A DNA stretch of 64,000 nucleotides, taken from positions 1 to 64,000 of the forward strand of contig JAIXWR010000001.1 of NCBI GenBank assembly GCA_027491155.1. Reading direction: 5' to 3'. How positions within the stretch are numbered: position 1 is the first letter of the stretch; every line of letters begins with the position of its first letter. This document shows positions 47,641 to 54,889 of this stretch, piece by piece. Origin of the DNA: Verrucomicrobiaceae bacterium. Its GTDB lineage: Bacteria > Verrucomicrobiota > Verrucomicrobiia > Verrucomicrobiales > Akkermansiaceae. The notes under the pieces were generated by a model that saw nothing but the letters and a program-made list of their open reading frames with translations, made no database searches and was not told where the DNA came from. The translations under genes were made by a program, and so were the position numbers.

Positions 47641-48681
47641 ATGGAGGCCTTCAACATCATCGAATCCCGATTGCCGGTCCGCCTCGGCTTCGTCCCGCTC
47701 AACGATTGCGCCCCGGTCGCGGTCGCCTACGAGCTCGGGCTCTTCAAGAGCTACGGCCTCAACGTCCGCATTTCCCGCCAACCCGGCTGGGCCACGGTGC
47801 GGGACATGCTTTCCTACGGCGAGCTCGATGCCGCCCAGTCGATCGCCGGCCTCGCCTTCTACCTCGCCCTCGGCTTCAACAAGATGCGCCGCGAGATCGC
47901 GGTGCCGCTCGTCCTCAGCGCCCACGGCAATGCCATCACGCTGTCGCGCGAACTCCCGCCGGAATCGATCCGCCGCGGCGAAGGTCTCGCCGCCCACCTT
48001 TCCCACCGTTGGAAGAAAAGCCGCCCCTTCACCCTCGCCGCCGCCCACCGCTTCTCCTCCCATCACATCCTCCTCCACGCCTGGCTCCGCCGCCACGGCC
48101 TCCAGCCGGGCAAGGACGCGGAGATCGTCTTCCTTCCCCCGCCGCTGATGCCCCGCAACCTCGCCGCCGGCCACATCGACGGCTACTGCGTCGGCGAACC
48201 GTGGAATTCCGAAAGCATCCTCAACGGCCACGGCTGGTGCCCCGCCACCTCTTCCGAACTCTCCACCGGCCACCCGGAAAAAGTCCTGCTCGTCACCGGA
48301 GAATTCGTCACCGAAGCCCGCGAGGAATGCGTCGCCCTCGGCGCCGCCCTGCTCCACGCCTGCCGCATCTGCCAGGACCCCGCCTTCCGCAACGAACTCA
48401 TCTCCATCCTCTCCCGCCCCGCCTACACCGGATGCCCGCCATCGACGCTCCGCAACAGCCTGGGCCCGGTCTTCGATTCCGGCCGCGGCGAGCTCGACGC
48501 CTCGGACTTCCACCTCTTCTTCGGCGGCGACCTGAATTGCCCGACCGCCGACAAGGCGTCGTGGTTCCTCTCCGGCATGCGCGGCGCCGGCCTGCTCCCG
48601 GAAACCACCGCCGCCCCGCTGACCCGCCTCTATCGCCAGGACCTCTACCGCTCGTCGGAAAAGATCCTGCTGCCCGCGTGA
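47641..48681 (+). CDS. NrtA-like protein without signal peptide, possible NasS-type nitrate sensor
   Basis: 346 aa from ATG 47641 (an ATG at 47596 would add 15 residues, still no signal). It is homologous to NrtA/CmpA binding proteins (LPVRLGFVPLNDCAPVAVAYELGLFKSYGLNVRISRQPGWATVRDMLSYGELDAAQSIAGL, GHIDGYCVGEPWN), yet starts straight with the binding fold. Cytosolic NrtA-like proteins called NasS sense nitrate and hold the antiterminator NasT; another parallel is the NrtA-like C-terminal domain of cyanobacterial NrtC, which is missing from NrtC here. No NasT gene is in the window. Confidence 0.7.
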   Translation: MEAFNIIESRLPVRLGFVPLNDCAPVAVAYELGLFKSYGLNVRISRQPGWATVRDMLSYGELDAAQSIAGLAFYLALGFNKMRREIAVPLVLSAHGNAITLSRELPPESIRRGEGLAAHLSHRWKKSRPFTLAAAHRFSSHHILLHAWLRRHGLQPGKDAEIVFLPPPLMPRNLAAGHIDGYCVGEPWNSESILNGHGWCPATSSELSTGHPEKVLLVTGEFVTEAREECVALGAALLHACRICQDPAFRNELISILSRPAYTGCPPSTLRNSLGPVFDSGRGELDASDFHLFFGGDLNCPTADKASWFLSGMRGAGLLPETTAAPLTRLYRQDLYRSSEKILLPA

Positions 48682-48684
48682 CGA

Positions 48685-48713
48685 CCGATGAAGCGCTTTC
48701 ATCGGCCCGATGA
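48685..48713 (+). promoter_or_regulatory. Inverted repeat in front of nrtA
   Basis: CCGATGAA and TTCATCGG with 5 bases between, then a third CCGATGA at 48707 and GAATTC at 48714. It starts 4 bases after the NasS-like stop codon. It can act as a DNA operator or an RNA hairpin. Confidence 0.4.
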
Positions 48714-48735
48714 GAATTCAAGCGCCGCACTTCTC

Positions 48736-48758
48736 CACGGGCCGGGCACGCTGGCCCG
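48736..48758 (+). promoter_or_regulatory. GC-rich hairpin in the nrtA leader
   Basis: ACGGGCC and GGCCCGT arms around a 9-base loop, about 40 bp before the nrtA start. An alternative smaller hairpin with the loop ACGCTG uses part of the same bases. No T-run follows, so it is not a standard terminator. Confidence 0.35.
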
Positions 48759-48798
48759 TCGGCCGCTTTGATCAGGGGTTCCCGCACGAATTCTCGCC

Positions 48799-50085
48799 AT
48801 GAATCAAAGCCACTCGCTCTCGCGCCGCGACTTCCTCGGCCGCTCCACCAAAGCCACCGCCCTCGGACTCCTCGCCAGCGGCCTGCCCGCCGGCTGGGTC
48901 GGCACCGCCCGTGCCGCCGACGTCCCCGAAACCGCGAACGTCAACTTCGGCATCATCGCCCTGACCGACTGCTCGCCCATCGTGATCGCCCACGAAAAAG
49001 GGCTCTTCAAAAAATACGGCATCACCTCGACCGTCACCAAAGGCGCGAGCTGGGCCGCCATCCGCGACTCGCTCGCCAACGGCGACATCCAGGCGACCCA
49101 CATGCTCATCGGCATGCCCATCGCCTCCACCATGGGCCTAGGCGGCGCGCCGAAAGTCCCGATGGTTGTCCCGTGGATCCTCAACCGCAACGGCCAGTCG
49201 ATCAGTCTCGCCAACTCGCTCAAAGGCAAAGTCGCGGCCGATCCCAAGGCCCTCAAGCCGCTGGTCGACGCCGCCAAGGCATCCGGCAACCCGATGACCT
49301 TCGCGATGACCTTCCCGCCCGGCACCCACGCCATGTGGTTGCGCTACTGGCTGGCCGCCGGCGGCATCCACCCCGGCGACGCCGCGGGCGGCGGGGCGGA
49401 TGTCTCCCTCATCACCATCCCGCCGCCGCAGATGGTCGCCAACATGCAGGTCGGCAAGATGGACGGCTTCTGCGTCGGCGAACCCTGGAACGGCAAAACC
49501 GTAGCCGACGGCATCGGCTTCACCGGCATCAACACCCAGGCGATCTGGAAGGACCACCCGGAGAAAGTCTGCGCCTTCACCGAGGCCTTCGCCGCCAAGA
49601 ATCCGAACACCGTCAAGGCCGTGCTCAAGGCCCTCCACGAGGCCAGCGTCTGGCTCGACAAGATGGAGAACCGCCCCGAGCAGGCAAAGATCGTCAGCGC
49701 CACCAGCTACATCAACTGCCCGCCGGAAGCCATCCTCCCCCGCCTCCAGGGCAAATACGACATGGGCGACGGCCGCAAGTTCCGCGATCCCGACTACATG
49801 ATCTTCAGCGAGCGCAACTGCAACTACCCGCAGCCGAAATACTGCAAATGGTGGCTCACCCAGCTCCGCCGCTGGGGCTTCACCGACGGCGCGCCGGACT
49901 ACGAAGGCGTGACCAAGCAAGTCATGCGCACCGACCTCTACGAGTCCGCCATGAAGGAGATCGGCTACGCCCACGGCGGCCTGAGCGATGCCGCCGAGTC
50001 CTTCTTCGACGGCACCACCTTCGATCCGAAGGCCGACCTCGAAGCCTTCGCCGCCTCCTTCGCCGTCAAGACCCTCAAAGGCTGA
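48799..50085 (+). CDS. nrtA: Nitrate ABC transporter substrate-binding protein
   Basis: 428 aa with a Tat-type signal (SRRDFLGRSTKATALGLLASGLPAGWVGTARA). NrtA/CmpA fold: NVNFGIIALTDCSPIVIAHEKGLFKKYGITSTVTKGASWAAIRDSLANGDIQATHMLIGMPIASTMGLGG, MTFPPGTHAMWLRYWLAAGGI and MDGFCVGEPWNGKTV. Binds nitrate/nitrite, or bicarbonate in CmpA; the nir/nas context supports nitrate. A Tat route means it is exported folded. First gene of nrtA-nrtB-nrtC-nrtD. Confidence 0.92.
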   Translation: MNQSHSLSRRDFLGRSTKATALGLLASGLPAGWVGTARAADVPETANVNFGIIALTDCSPIVIAHEKGLFKKYGITSTVTKGASWAAIRDSLANGDIQATHMLIGMPIASTMGLGGAPKVPMVVPWILNRNGQSISLANSLKGKVAADPKALKPLVDAAKASGNPMTFAMTFPPGTHAMWLRYWLAAGGIHPGDAAGGGADVSLITIPPPQMVANMQVGKMDGFCVGEPWNGKTVADGIGFTGINTQAIWKDHPEKVCAFTEAFAAKNPNTVKAVLKALHEASVWLDKMENRPEQAKIVSATSYINCPPEAILPRLQGKYDMGDGRKFRDPDYMIFSERNCNYPQPKYCKWWLTQLRRWGFTDGAPDYEGVTKQVMRTDLYESAMKEIGYAHGGLSDAAESFFDGTTFDPKADLEAFAASFAVKTLKG

Positions 50086-50168
50086 CCCTCTTCCTGGTTG
50101 CAGATTCGGTTCACCGCGGGCGGCCGTCGCCCGGTTGCCCGCGGGCTTTTCCTCACCAGCACTCCGCC

Positions 50169-51053
50169 ATGAAGTTCTTCCAATCCCTCAAGCTCGACAT
50201 CTTCCTGCTGCCCCTCGTCGGCATCATGCTCTGCCTCGGCGGATGGGCCATCATCGCCGGCAAATCCACCGTCACCCAGACCGTCGACGACTGGGGCGAC
50301 CCGGTCACCAAGACCGAACGCCACGGTATTTCCAAAAACCTCCCCTCGCCCGCCGAAACCTGGACCGCCAGCAAGCCCTACATCGTGGAGCCGGTCGCCA
50401 AGCGCGGCGAACTCGACCAAGGCATCCTCCGATTCGCCTGGCTCTCGCTCAAGCTCGTCGCCCAGGGCTACCTCATCGCCCTGCTGATCGGCACGCCCAT
50501 CGGCTTCTTCCTCGGCCTCTCGAAGAACTTCACCAAGGCCTTCGACCCCATCATCCAGATCCTCCGCCCCGTCTCCCCGCTCGCCTGGCTGCCGCTCGGC
50601 ATGGTGCTCTTCAGCGGCCTGTCCGTCGCCGACGCGAACGGCCGCGTGACCTTCGGAACCTCCGATGCCGCCGCGCTGTTCACCATCGCGATCTGCGCGA
50701 TGTGGCCCACCGTCCTCAACACCGCCGTCGGCGTCCGCGCCGTCCCGCAGGACTACCTCAACGTCGCGAAAGTTCTCAAGCTCTCCAGGACCAAGACCCT
50801 CTTCAAGATCCTCATCCCCTCGGCCCTGCCCTACATGTTCACCGGCTTTCGCCTCTCCCTCGGCATCGCCTGGTTGGTCATCGTCGCGGTCGAAATGCTC
50901 ATCGGAAAGCCCGGCGTCGGCGGCTTCCTGTGGCAGCAATACAATGCCAACAGCTACGCCCACATCATCCTGTCGATCCTCACCATCGGGGTCATCGGGT
51001 TCGTGTTGGATAGGCTCATGAGCCTTGTGGAAGGGCGTTTCCGGACTGCCTGA
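50169..51053 (+). CDS. nrtB: Nitrate ABC transporter permease
   Basis: 294 aa from ATG 50169. About six membrane segments with the permease EAA-like loop NVAKVLKLSRTKTLFKILIPSALPYMFTGFRLSLGIAWLVIVAVEML. PVSPLAWLPLGMVLF is typical of the NrtB/SsuC/TauC group. A soluble insert (about 35-75, TVTQTVDDWGDPVTKTERHGISKNLPSPAETW) follows the first segment. Its stop codon abuts the 9-mer repeat tract leading to nrtC. Confidence 0.93.
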   Translation: MKFFQSLKLDIFLLPLVGIMLCLGGWAIIAGKSTVTQTVDDWGDPVTKTERHGISKNLPSPAETWTASKPYIVEPVAKRGELDQGILRFAWLSLKLVAQGYLIALLIGTPIGFFLGLSKNFTKAFDPIIQILRPVSPLAWLPLGMVLFSGLSVADANGRVTFGTSDAAALFTIAICAMWPTVLNTAVGVRAVPQDYLNVAKVLKLSRTKTLFKILIPSALPYMFTGFRLSLGIAWLVIVAVEMLIGKPGVGGFLWQQYNANSYAHIILSILTIGVIGFVLDRLMSLVEGRFRTA

Positions 51054-51088
51054 AAGACAATAGGACTTATAAGACCCATACGACCCAT
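51054..51088 (+). repeat. Degenerate 9-mer tandem tract spanning the nrtB-nrtC gap
   Basis: Begins right after the nrtB stop: AAGACAAT, then units AGGACTTAT, AAGACCCAT and ACGACCCAT. The AT of the last unit is the first two bases of the nrtC ATG, so the tract fills the whole gap, including the ribosome-binding position. Confidence 0.7.
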
Positions 51089-52016
51089 GCCTCCGATCTT
51101 AGAACTCACCCACGTCGCCAAAGGCTTCGGCCGCGGCTATGCCCGCGGCACCGTCCTCCGCGACATCCATCTCAGCGTCGAGGAAGGCGACTTCGTCTCC
51201 ATCATCGGCTACTCCGGCACGGGCAAGAGCACCCTCATCAACCTCATCGCCGGACTGCTCAAGCCCGACACCGGCAGCGCGAAAATGGACGGCGCTGAGA
51301 TCAAGGGCCCCGGCCCGGAACGCGGCATCGTCTTCCAGAACTACTCGCTCCTCCCCTGGCTGACCGTCACCGAGAACGTCCGCCTCGCCGTCGACCAGCT
51401 CTTCCCGACCCTCTCGGAAAAGGACCGCGCCGAACACGCCGCGAAATACATCGACATGGTCAAGCTCACCCCCGCATCCGGCAAGCTCCCGCGCGAGCTC
51501 TCCGGCGGCATGCGCCAGCGCGTCTCTGTCGCCCGCACCCTCGCGGCGAATCCGCGCATCCTCCTCCTCGACGAACCGCTGTCTGCCCTCGACGCCCTCA
51601 CCCGCGCCACCCTCCAGGACGAGATCGCCGACATCTGGCAGAAGAACCGCACCACCGTCATCTGGATCACCAACGATCCCGACGAGGCCCTGCTCGTCGC
51701 CGACCGCGTCATCCCGCTCCTCCCCGGCCGCGACGGCGCCACCCTCGGCTCGGAAATCGCCGTCGACCTCGCCCGCCCGCGCGACCGCCGCGAACTACTA
51801 GGCTCACCCGACTTCAAGGACCTCAAGCTCCAGCTCGTCAACACCCTGCTCGGCGCGAAGAAAGAAAGCACCCCCGTGGTCACCAAAAAACTCTCGGCCC
51901 CCGACATCCTCCCCGAGGACCTCGGCAAGAAGCGCCAGTTCTCCTTCTTCGACCGCCCCGCCCCCCGCCGCCGCTCCCAACTCCAGCGCGAGGAACTCCA
52001 GATCGAGGTCTCTTGA
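51087..52016 (+). CDS. nrtC: Nitrate ABC transporter ATP-binding protein, short NrtC
   Basis: 309 aa. Walker [10 protein letters not shown], signature [16 protein letters not shown], Walker [13 protein letters not shown]. The switch His of ABC ATPases is Asn ([18 protein letters not shown]), so this site may be weak or non-catalytic in the NrtC-NrtD pair. Cyanobacterial NrtC is roughly twice as long because of an NrtA-like regulatory domain; here only a short charged tail follows the ATPase. That regulatory part may have moved to the separate NrtA-like gene at 47641. Confidence 0.88.
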   Translation: MPPILELTHVAKGFGRGYARGTVLRDIHLSVEEGDFVSIIGYSGTGKSTLINLIAGLLKPDTGSAKMDGAEIKGPGPERGIVFQNYSLLPWLTVTENVRLAVDQLFPTLSEKDRAEHAAKYIDMVKLTPASGKLPRELSGGMRQRVSVARTLAANPRILLLDEPLSALDALTRATLQDEIADIWQKNRTTVIWITNDPDEALLVADRVIPLLPGRDGATLGSEIAVDLARPRDRRELLGSPDFKDLKLQLVNTLLGAKKESTPVVTKKLSAPDILPEDLGKKRQFSFFDRPAPRRRSQLQREELQIEVS

Positions 52017-52024
52017 GTTCAAAA

Positions 52025-52057
52025 GTCGGCAATCCTCAATCTTCAATCCTCAATCGC
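52025..52057 (+). repeat. Degenerate heptamer tract in the nrtC-nrtD gap
   Basis: Starts 8 bp after the nrtC stop. Units GTCGGCA, ATCCTCA, ATCTTCA and ATCCTCA, then ATCGC directly before the nrtD ATG. It covers the position of the ribosome-binding site. Confidence 0.8.
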
Positions 52058-52915
52058 ATGGCCCCCGTCCTCGAACTCTTCAAGCTCTCCAAGGCCTACG
52101 GTTCCTCCGTCATCGTCAAGGAGTTCAACCTCAACATCGCGCCCGGCGAGTTCGTCACCCTCATCGGCCACTCCGGCTGCGGGAAATCGACGGTCCTCTC
52201 CATGGTCGCGGGCCTCACCGGCGTGACCGAGGGCGCGATGATCCTCTCCGGCCGCGAAACCAGCGAAGCCGGCCCCGACCGCGGCGTGGTCTTCCAGTCG
52301 CCCTGCCTGCTGCCCTGGATGACCGCCTTCGAGAACGTCATGCTCGGCGTCAACCAAGTCTACTTCACCGCCCCCAAGGCCGAGCGCAAGGAACTCGCCG
52401 AATACTACCTCACCGTCGTCGGCCTCGGCGGCGCGATGAAGAAGTATCCCGGCGACCTTTCCCAAGGCATGCGCCAGCGCGTCGGCATCGCCCGCGCCTT
52501 CGCCCTCCAGCCGAAGATGCTGCTGCTCGACGAGCCCTTCGGCATGCTCGACTCCCTGACCAAGATGGAGCTCCAGGAGGTCCTGTTGGAGCTGTGGCGG
52601 CGCAACAAGCTGACCACCCTGATGGTCACCCACGACGTCGACGAGGCGATTTACCTCTCCGACCGCGTCGTCATGATGACCGACGGCCCCGAAGCCGAGG
52701 TCGGCGACATCCTTCACATCCCCTTCGAGCGTCCGAGAAACCGCGCTGCGGTCCTGTCCGATCCCCGCTACCCGGAAATCCGCAATCACCTGCTGACCTT
52801 CCTCAACGAACGCTCCCACATCCGCCCCAGCCGGATCTGCGCCCCGGAGACACTTCCATCCGCGCCACACACCTCCCCCGCCCCCGTCGGCCGCGGAGTA
52901 ATCGCGGACTCTTGA
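52058..52915 (+). CDS. nrtD: Nitrate ABC transporter ATP-binding protein
   Basis: 285 aa from ATG 52058. Walker [10 protein letters not shown], signature [16 protein letters not shown], Walker [13 protein letters not shown] and the switch His in [12 protein letters not shown] are all intact, unlike NrtC. A start at 52013 would translate the repeat tract and is rejected. Its stop codon lies inside the loop of the first hairpin of the nirA leader. Confidence 0.92.
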   Translation: MAPVLELFKLSKAYGSSVIVKEFNLNIAPGEFVTLIGHSGCGKSTVLSMVAGLTGVTEGAMILSGRETSEAGPDRGVVFQSPCLLPWMTAFENVMLGVNQVYFTAPKAERKELAEYYLTVVGLGGAMKKYPGDLSQGMRQRVGIARAFALQPKMLLLDEPFGMLDSLTKMELQEVLLELWRRNKLTTLMVTHDVDEAIYLSDRVVMMTDGPEAEVGDILHIPFERPRNRAAVLSDPRYPEIRNHLLTFLNERSHIRPSRICAPETLPSAPHTSPAPVGRGVIADS

Positions 52916-52983
52916 CGGAGTCCGCGCGATCCTCGGACTCGCGACGGCCCAAAAAAGGATCCATGAAGACCACTCATGGATCC
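52903..52983 (+). promoter_or_regulatory. nirA leader with mutually exclusive hairpins
   Basis: Segment 1 (CGCGGACTC, 52903-52911) pairs perfectly with segment 2 (GAGTCCGCG, 52918-52926) around a 6-base loop TTGACG that contains the nrtD stop. Segment 2 can instead pair over 7 bp with segment 3 (CGGACTC, 52934-52940). A second perfect hairpin, GGATCCATGA / TCATGGATCC with a 7-base loop, follows at 52957-52983. The layout is that of an attenuator or of coupling between nrtD translation and nirA expression. Confidence 0.5.
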
Positions 52984-53068
52984 TGTGATGATCCTGCGTC
53001 CACCTCCCGGCGACGCGGCCGCGGCTAGCACAGTCGCTGCTCAACCAACACCCAATCCTTCTTCCTCC

Positions 53069-54835
53069 ATGGTCGATCTCAGCGAATCCGGATTCACCGC
53101 CGAACAAACCTCTTACCTCTCCGGCTTCATCTCCGGAATCCTGCAAGGCCGGGAACTTCCCTTCCTTGGGCAGGATGGGGAAAGCCGCTTTACCCACGAG
53201 CCCGAACAAAGTGTCCACGGCACCCCGCTCGACGATCTGTGCAAAGAGGAACGGATCAAATTCGAGAAGAACGGGCTCGATTGCTACGACACCATCCTCG
53301 CCAACGCCGCGAACCACGAGTTCCCGCGGGACGGCGACGTCTTCCGCTACAAGTTCCACGGCCTGTTCTTCGTCAGCCCCGCCCAGGAAAGCCTGATGCT
53401 TCGCTGCCGCATCGCAGGCGGCGCGCTCACCAGCCAGCAGTTCCGCGGCCTCGCCGCAGTGGCGCAGAACTGGGGACCCGGCCATGTCGACCTAACCACC
53501 CGGGCCAACGTCCAGGTCCGCGAGATCATGCCGGAGCACGCGCCGGACGTGCTGATGACCCTCGCCGACCTCGGCCTCACCTCGCTCGGCTCCGGCGCGG
53601 ACAACATCCGCAACATCACCGCCACACCGACCACCGGCTTCGATCCCGACGAGCTGATCGACGTGATGCCCTACGCCCGGGCGATGCATCATTACATCCT
53701 CCGGCATCGCGACCTCTACGGCCTGCCGCGGAAATTCAATATCTCCTACGACTCCGGCGGCCGCGTCTCGGTCTGCGCGGACACCAACGACATCGGCTTT
53801 TACGCCGTAAAGGTCACCCAATCGGCAATCGAAAATCACCAATCGACAATTAGTCCCGGCATCTACTTCCGCATGCAGCTCTGCGGCATCACCGGCCACA
53901 AGCAGTTCGCCACCGACTGCGGGGTTCTTCTGACGCCGGCCGAAACCGTCCCCGTCGCCGCCGCGCTGATCCGCGTGTTCATCGAGAACGGAGACCGCAC
54001 CAACCGCAAGAAAGCCCGCCTCAAATACCTCGTCGACGACTGGGGCATCGGGAAGATCCTTGAAGAGACCCGGAAGAAACTGGCCTTCCCGCTGCGCCAT
54101 TTCCCGCTCGATGCCTGCGAGCCGTCTTTGCCCAAATCCAAGCACGGCCACCTCGGCATCCACCCGCAGAGCGACGGCAGGCACTACATCGGAATCCTCA
54201 CCCCGGTGGGCCGCATCACGGTTCCCCAGATGCTCGCGCTCGCCGACATCGCGGACGAGTTCGGCCGCGGCGAAGTCCGCCTGACCGTCTGGCAGAACCT
54301 CATCCTTCCCGGCATCCCGGAAGAGAAGCTCCAGGCCGCCATCACCGCGATCCGGGCGACCGGCCTCGACCACCGCAACAACGCCATCACCGGAGGCCTC
54401 ATCGCCTGCACCGGCAGCCGCGGCTGCAAGTATGCCGCCGCCGACACCAAAGGCAACGCGATCACCCTCGGCGACCACCTGTCGAGCAAGATGATCCTCG
54501 ACCAACCGGTCAACATTCACCTCACCGGCTGTCAACACTCCTGCGCCCAGCACTACATCGGTGACATCGGCCTGATGGGCACCCGGGTGAAGGTCGAGGA
54601 CGGTTCGACGGTCGACGGCTACAACATCGTCCTCGGCGGTGGGGTCGACGAAACGCAAGCCATCGCCCGCGAAGTCTGGACCGGAATCGCCTTCGACCAG
54701 GTCCCCGCGTTGATCGAGCAACTGCTCTGCGCCTACCTCGCCACCCGCCAGGAAGGTGAGTCCTTCGCCAACTTCACCCGCCGCCTGGGCATCGACGAAC
54801 TCCAAACCCTCGTCACTGCCAGAGCAGCCGCCTGA
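53069..54835 (+). CDS. nirA: Assimilatory nitrite reductase (NirA-type, siroheme/4Fe-4S)
   Basis: 588 aa from ATG 53069; an ATG at 52976 lies in a hairpin and is less likely. Reduces nitrite to ammonia, probably with ferredoxin. Two half-repeats each contain a sirohaem-site stretch (VDLTTRANVQVREI, VRLTVWQNLILPGI). The cluster Cys are in CTGSRGCKYA and CQHSCAQHYIGDIGL, the C-x5-C and C-x3-C pattern, so the enzyme should be active. Residues 251-262 (QSAIENHQSTIS) are encoded by a heptamer repeat tract and look like an in-frame insertion. The stop codon is the first TGA of the next tract. Confidence 0.92.
   Translation: MVDLSESGFTAEQTSYLSGFISGILQGRELPFLGQDGESRFTHEPEQSVHGTPLDDLCKEERIKFEKNGLDCYDTILANAANHEFPRDGDVFRYKFHGLFFVSPAQESLMLRCRIAGGALTSQQFRGLAAVAQNWGPGHVDLTTRANVQVREIMPEHAPDVLMTLADLGLTSLGSGADNIRNITATPTTGFDPDELIDVMPYARAMHHYILRHRDLYGLPRKFNISYDSGGRVSVCADTNDIGFYAVKVTQSAIENHQSTISPGIYFRMQLCGITGHKQFATDCGVLLTPAETVPVAAALIRVFIENGDRTNRKKARLKYLVDDWGIGKILEETRKKLAFPLRHFPLDACEPSLPKSKHGHLGIHPQSDGRHYIGILTPVGRITVPQMLALADIADEFGRGEVRLTVWQNLILPGIPEEKLQAAITAIRATGLDHRNNAITGGLIACTGSRGCKYAAADTKGNAITLGDHLSSKMILDQPVNIHLTGCQHSCAQHYIGDIGLMGTRVKVEDGSTVDGYNIVLGGGVDETQAIAREVWTGIAFDQVPALIEQLLCAYLATRQEGESFANFTRRLGIDELQTLVTARAAA
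53820..53854 (+). repeat. In-frame heptamer tract inside nirA
   Basis: Five exact 7-bp steps: AATCGGC, AATCGAA, AATCACC, AATCGAC and AATTAGT. Encodes QSAIENHQSTIS between two conserved beta-strands (DIGFYAVKVT and PGIYFRMQLCG), at a likely surface loop. Confidence 0.8.
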
Positions 54836-54881
54836 TCGCTGATCGCTGATCGCTGATCGCTGATCACTGATCACTGATCAC
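54833..54881 (+). repeat. Heptamer tandem repeat spanning the nirA-dmsB gap
   Basis: Seven perfect-length units: TGATCGC four times, then TGATCAC three times. The first TGA is the nirA stop codon, and the tract ends 8 bp before the next start. Each unit carries a GATC. Confidence 0.95.
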
Positions 54882-54889
54882 TTCCACAT

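Noticed and set aside
48685-48758. Leader hairpins considered as an ANTAR (NasT/NasR) target with two hexanucleotide loops
   Set aside because: The best folds have loops of 5 and 9 bases, and the only hexaloop (ACGCTG) lacks the G expected at position 4. The nirA-leader loop TTGACG also lacks the A1/G4 pattern.
54833-54881. Tandem repeat considered as a CRISPR array
   Set aside because: Units are 7 bp with no spacers, and no cas genes are present.
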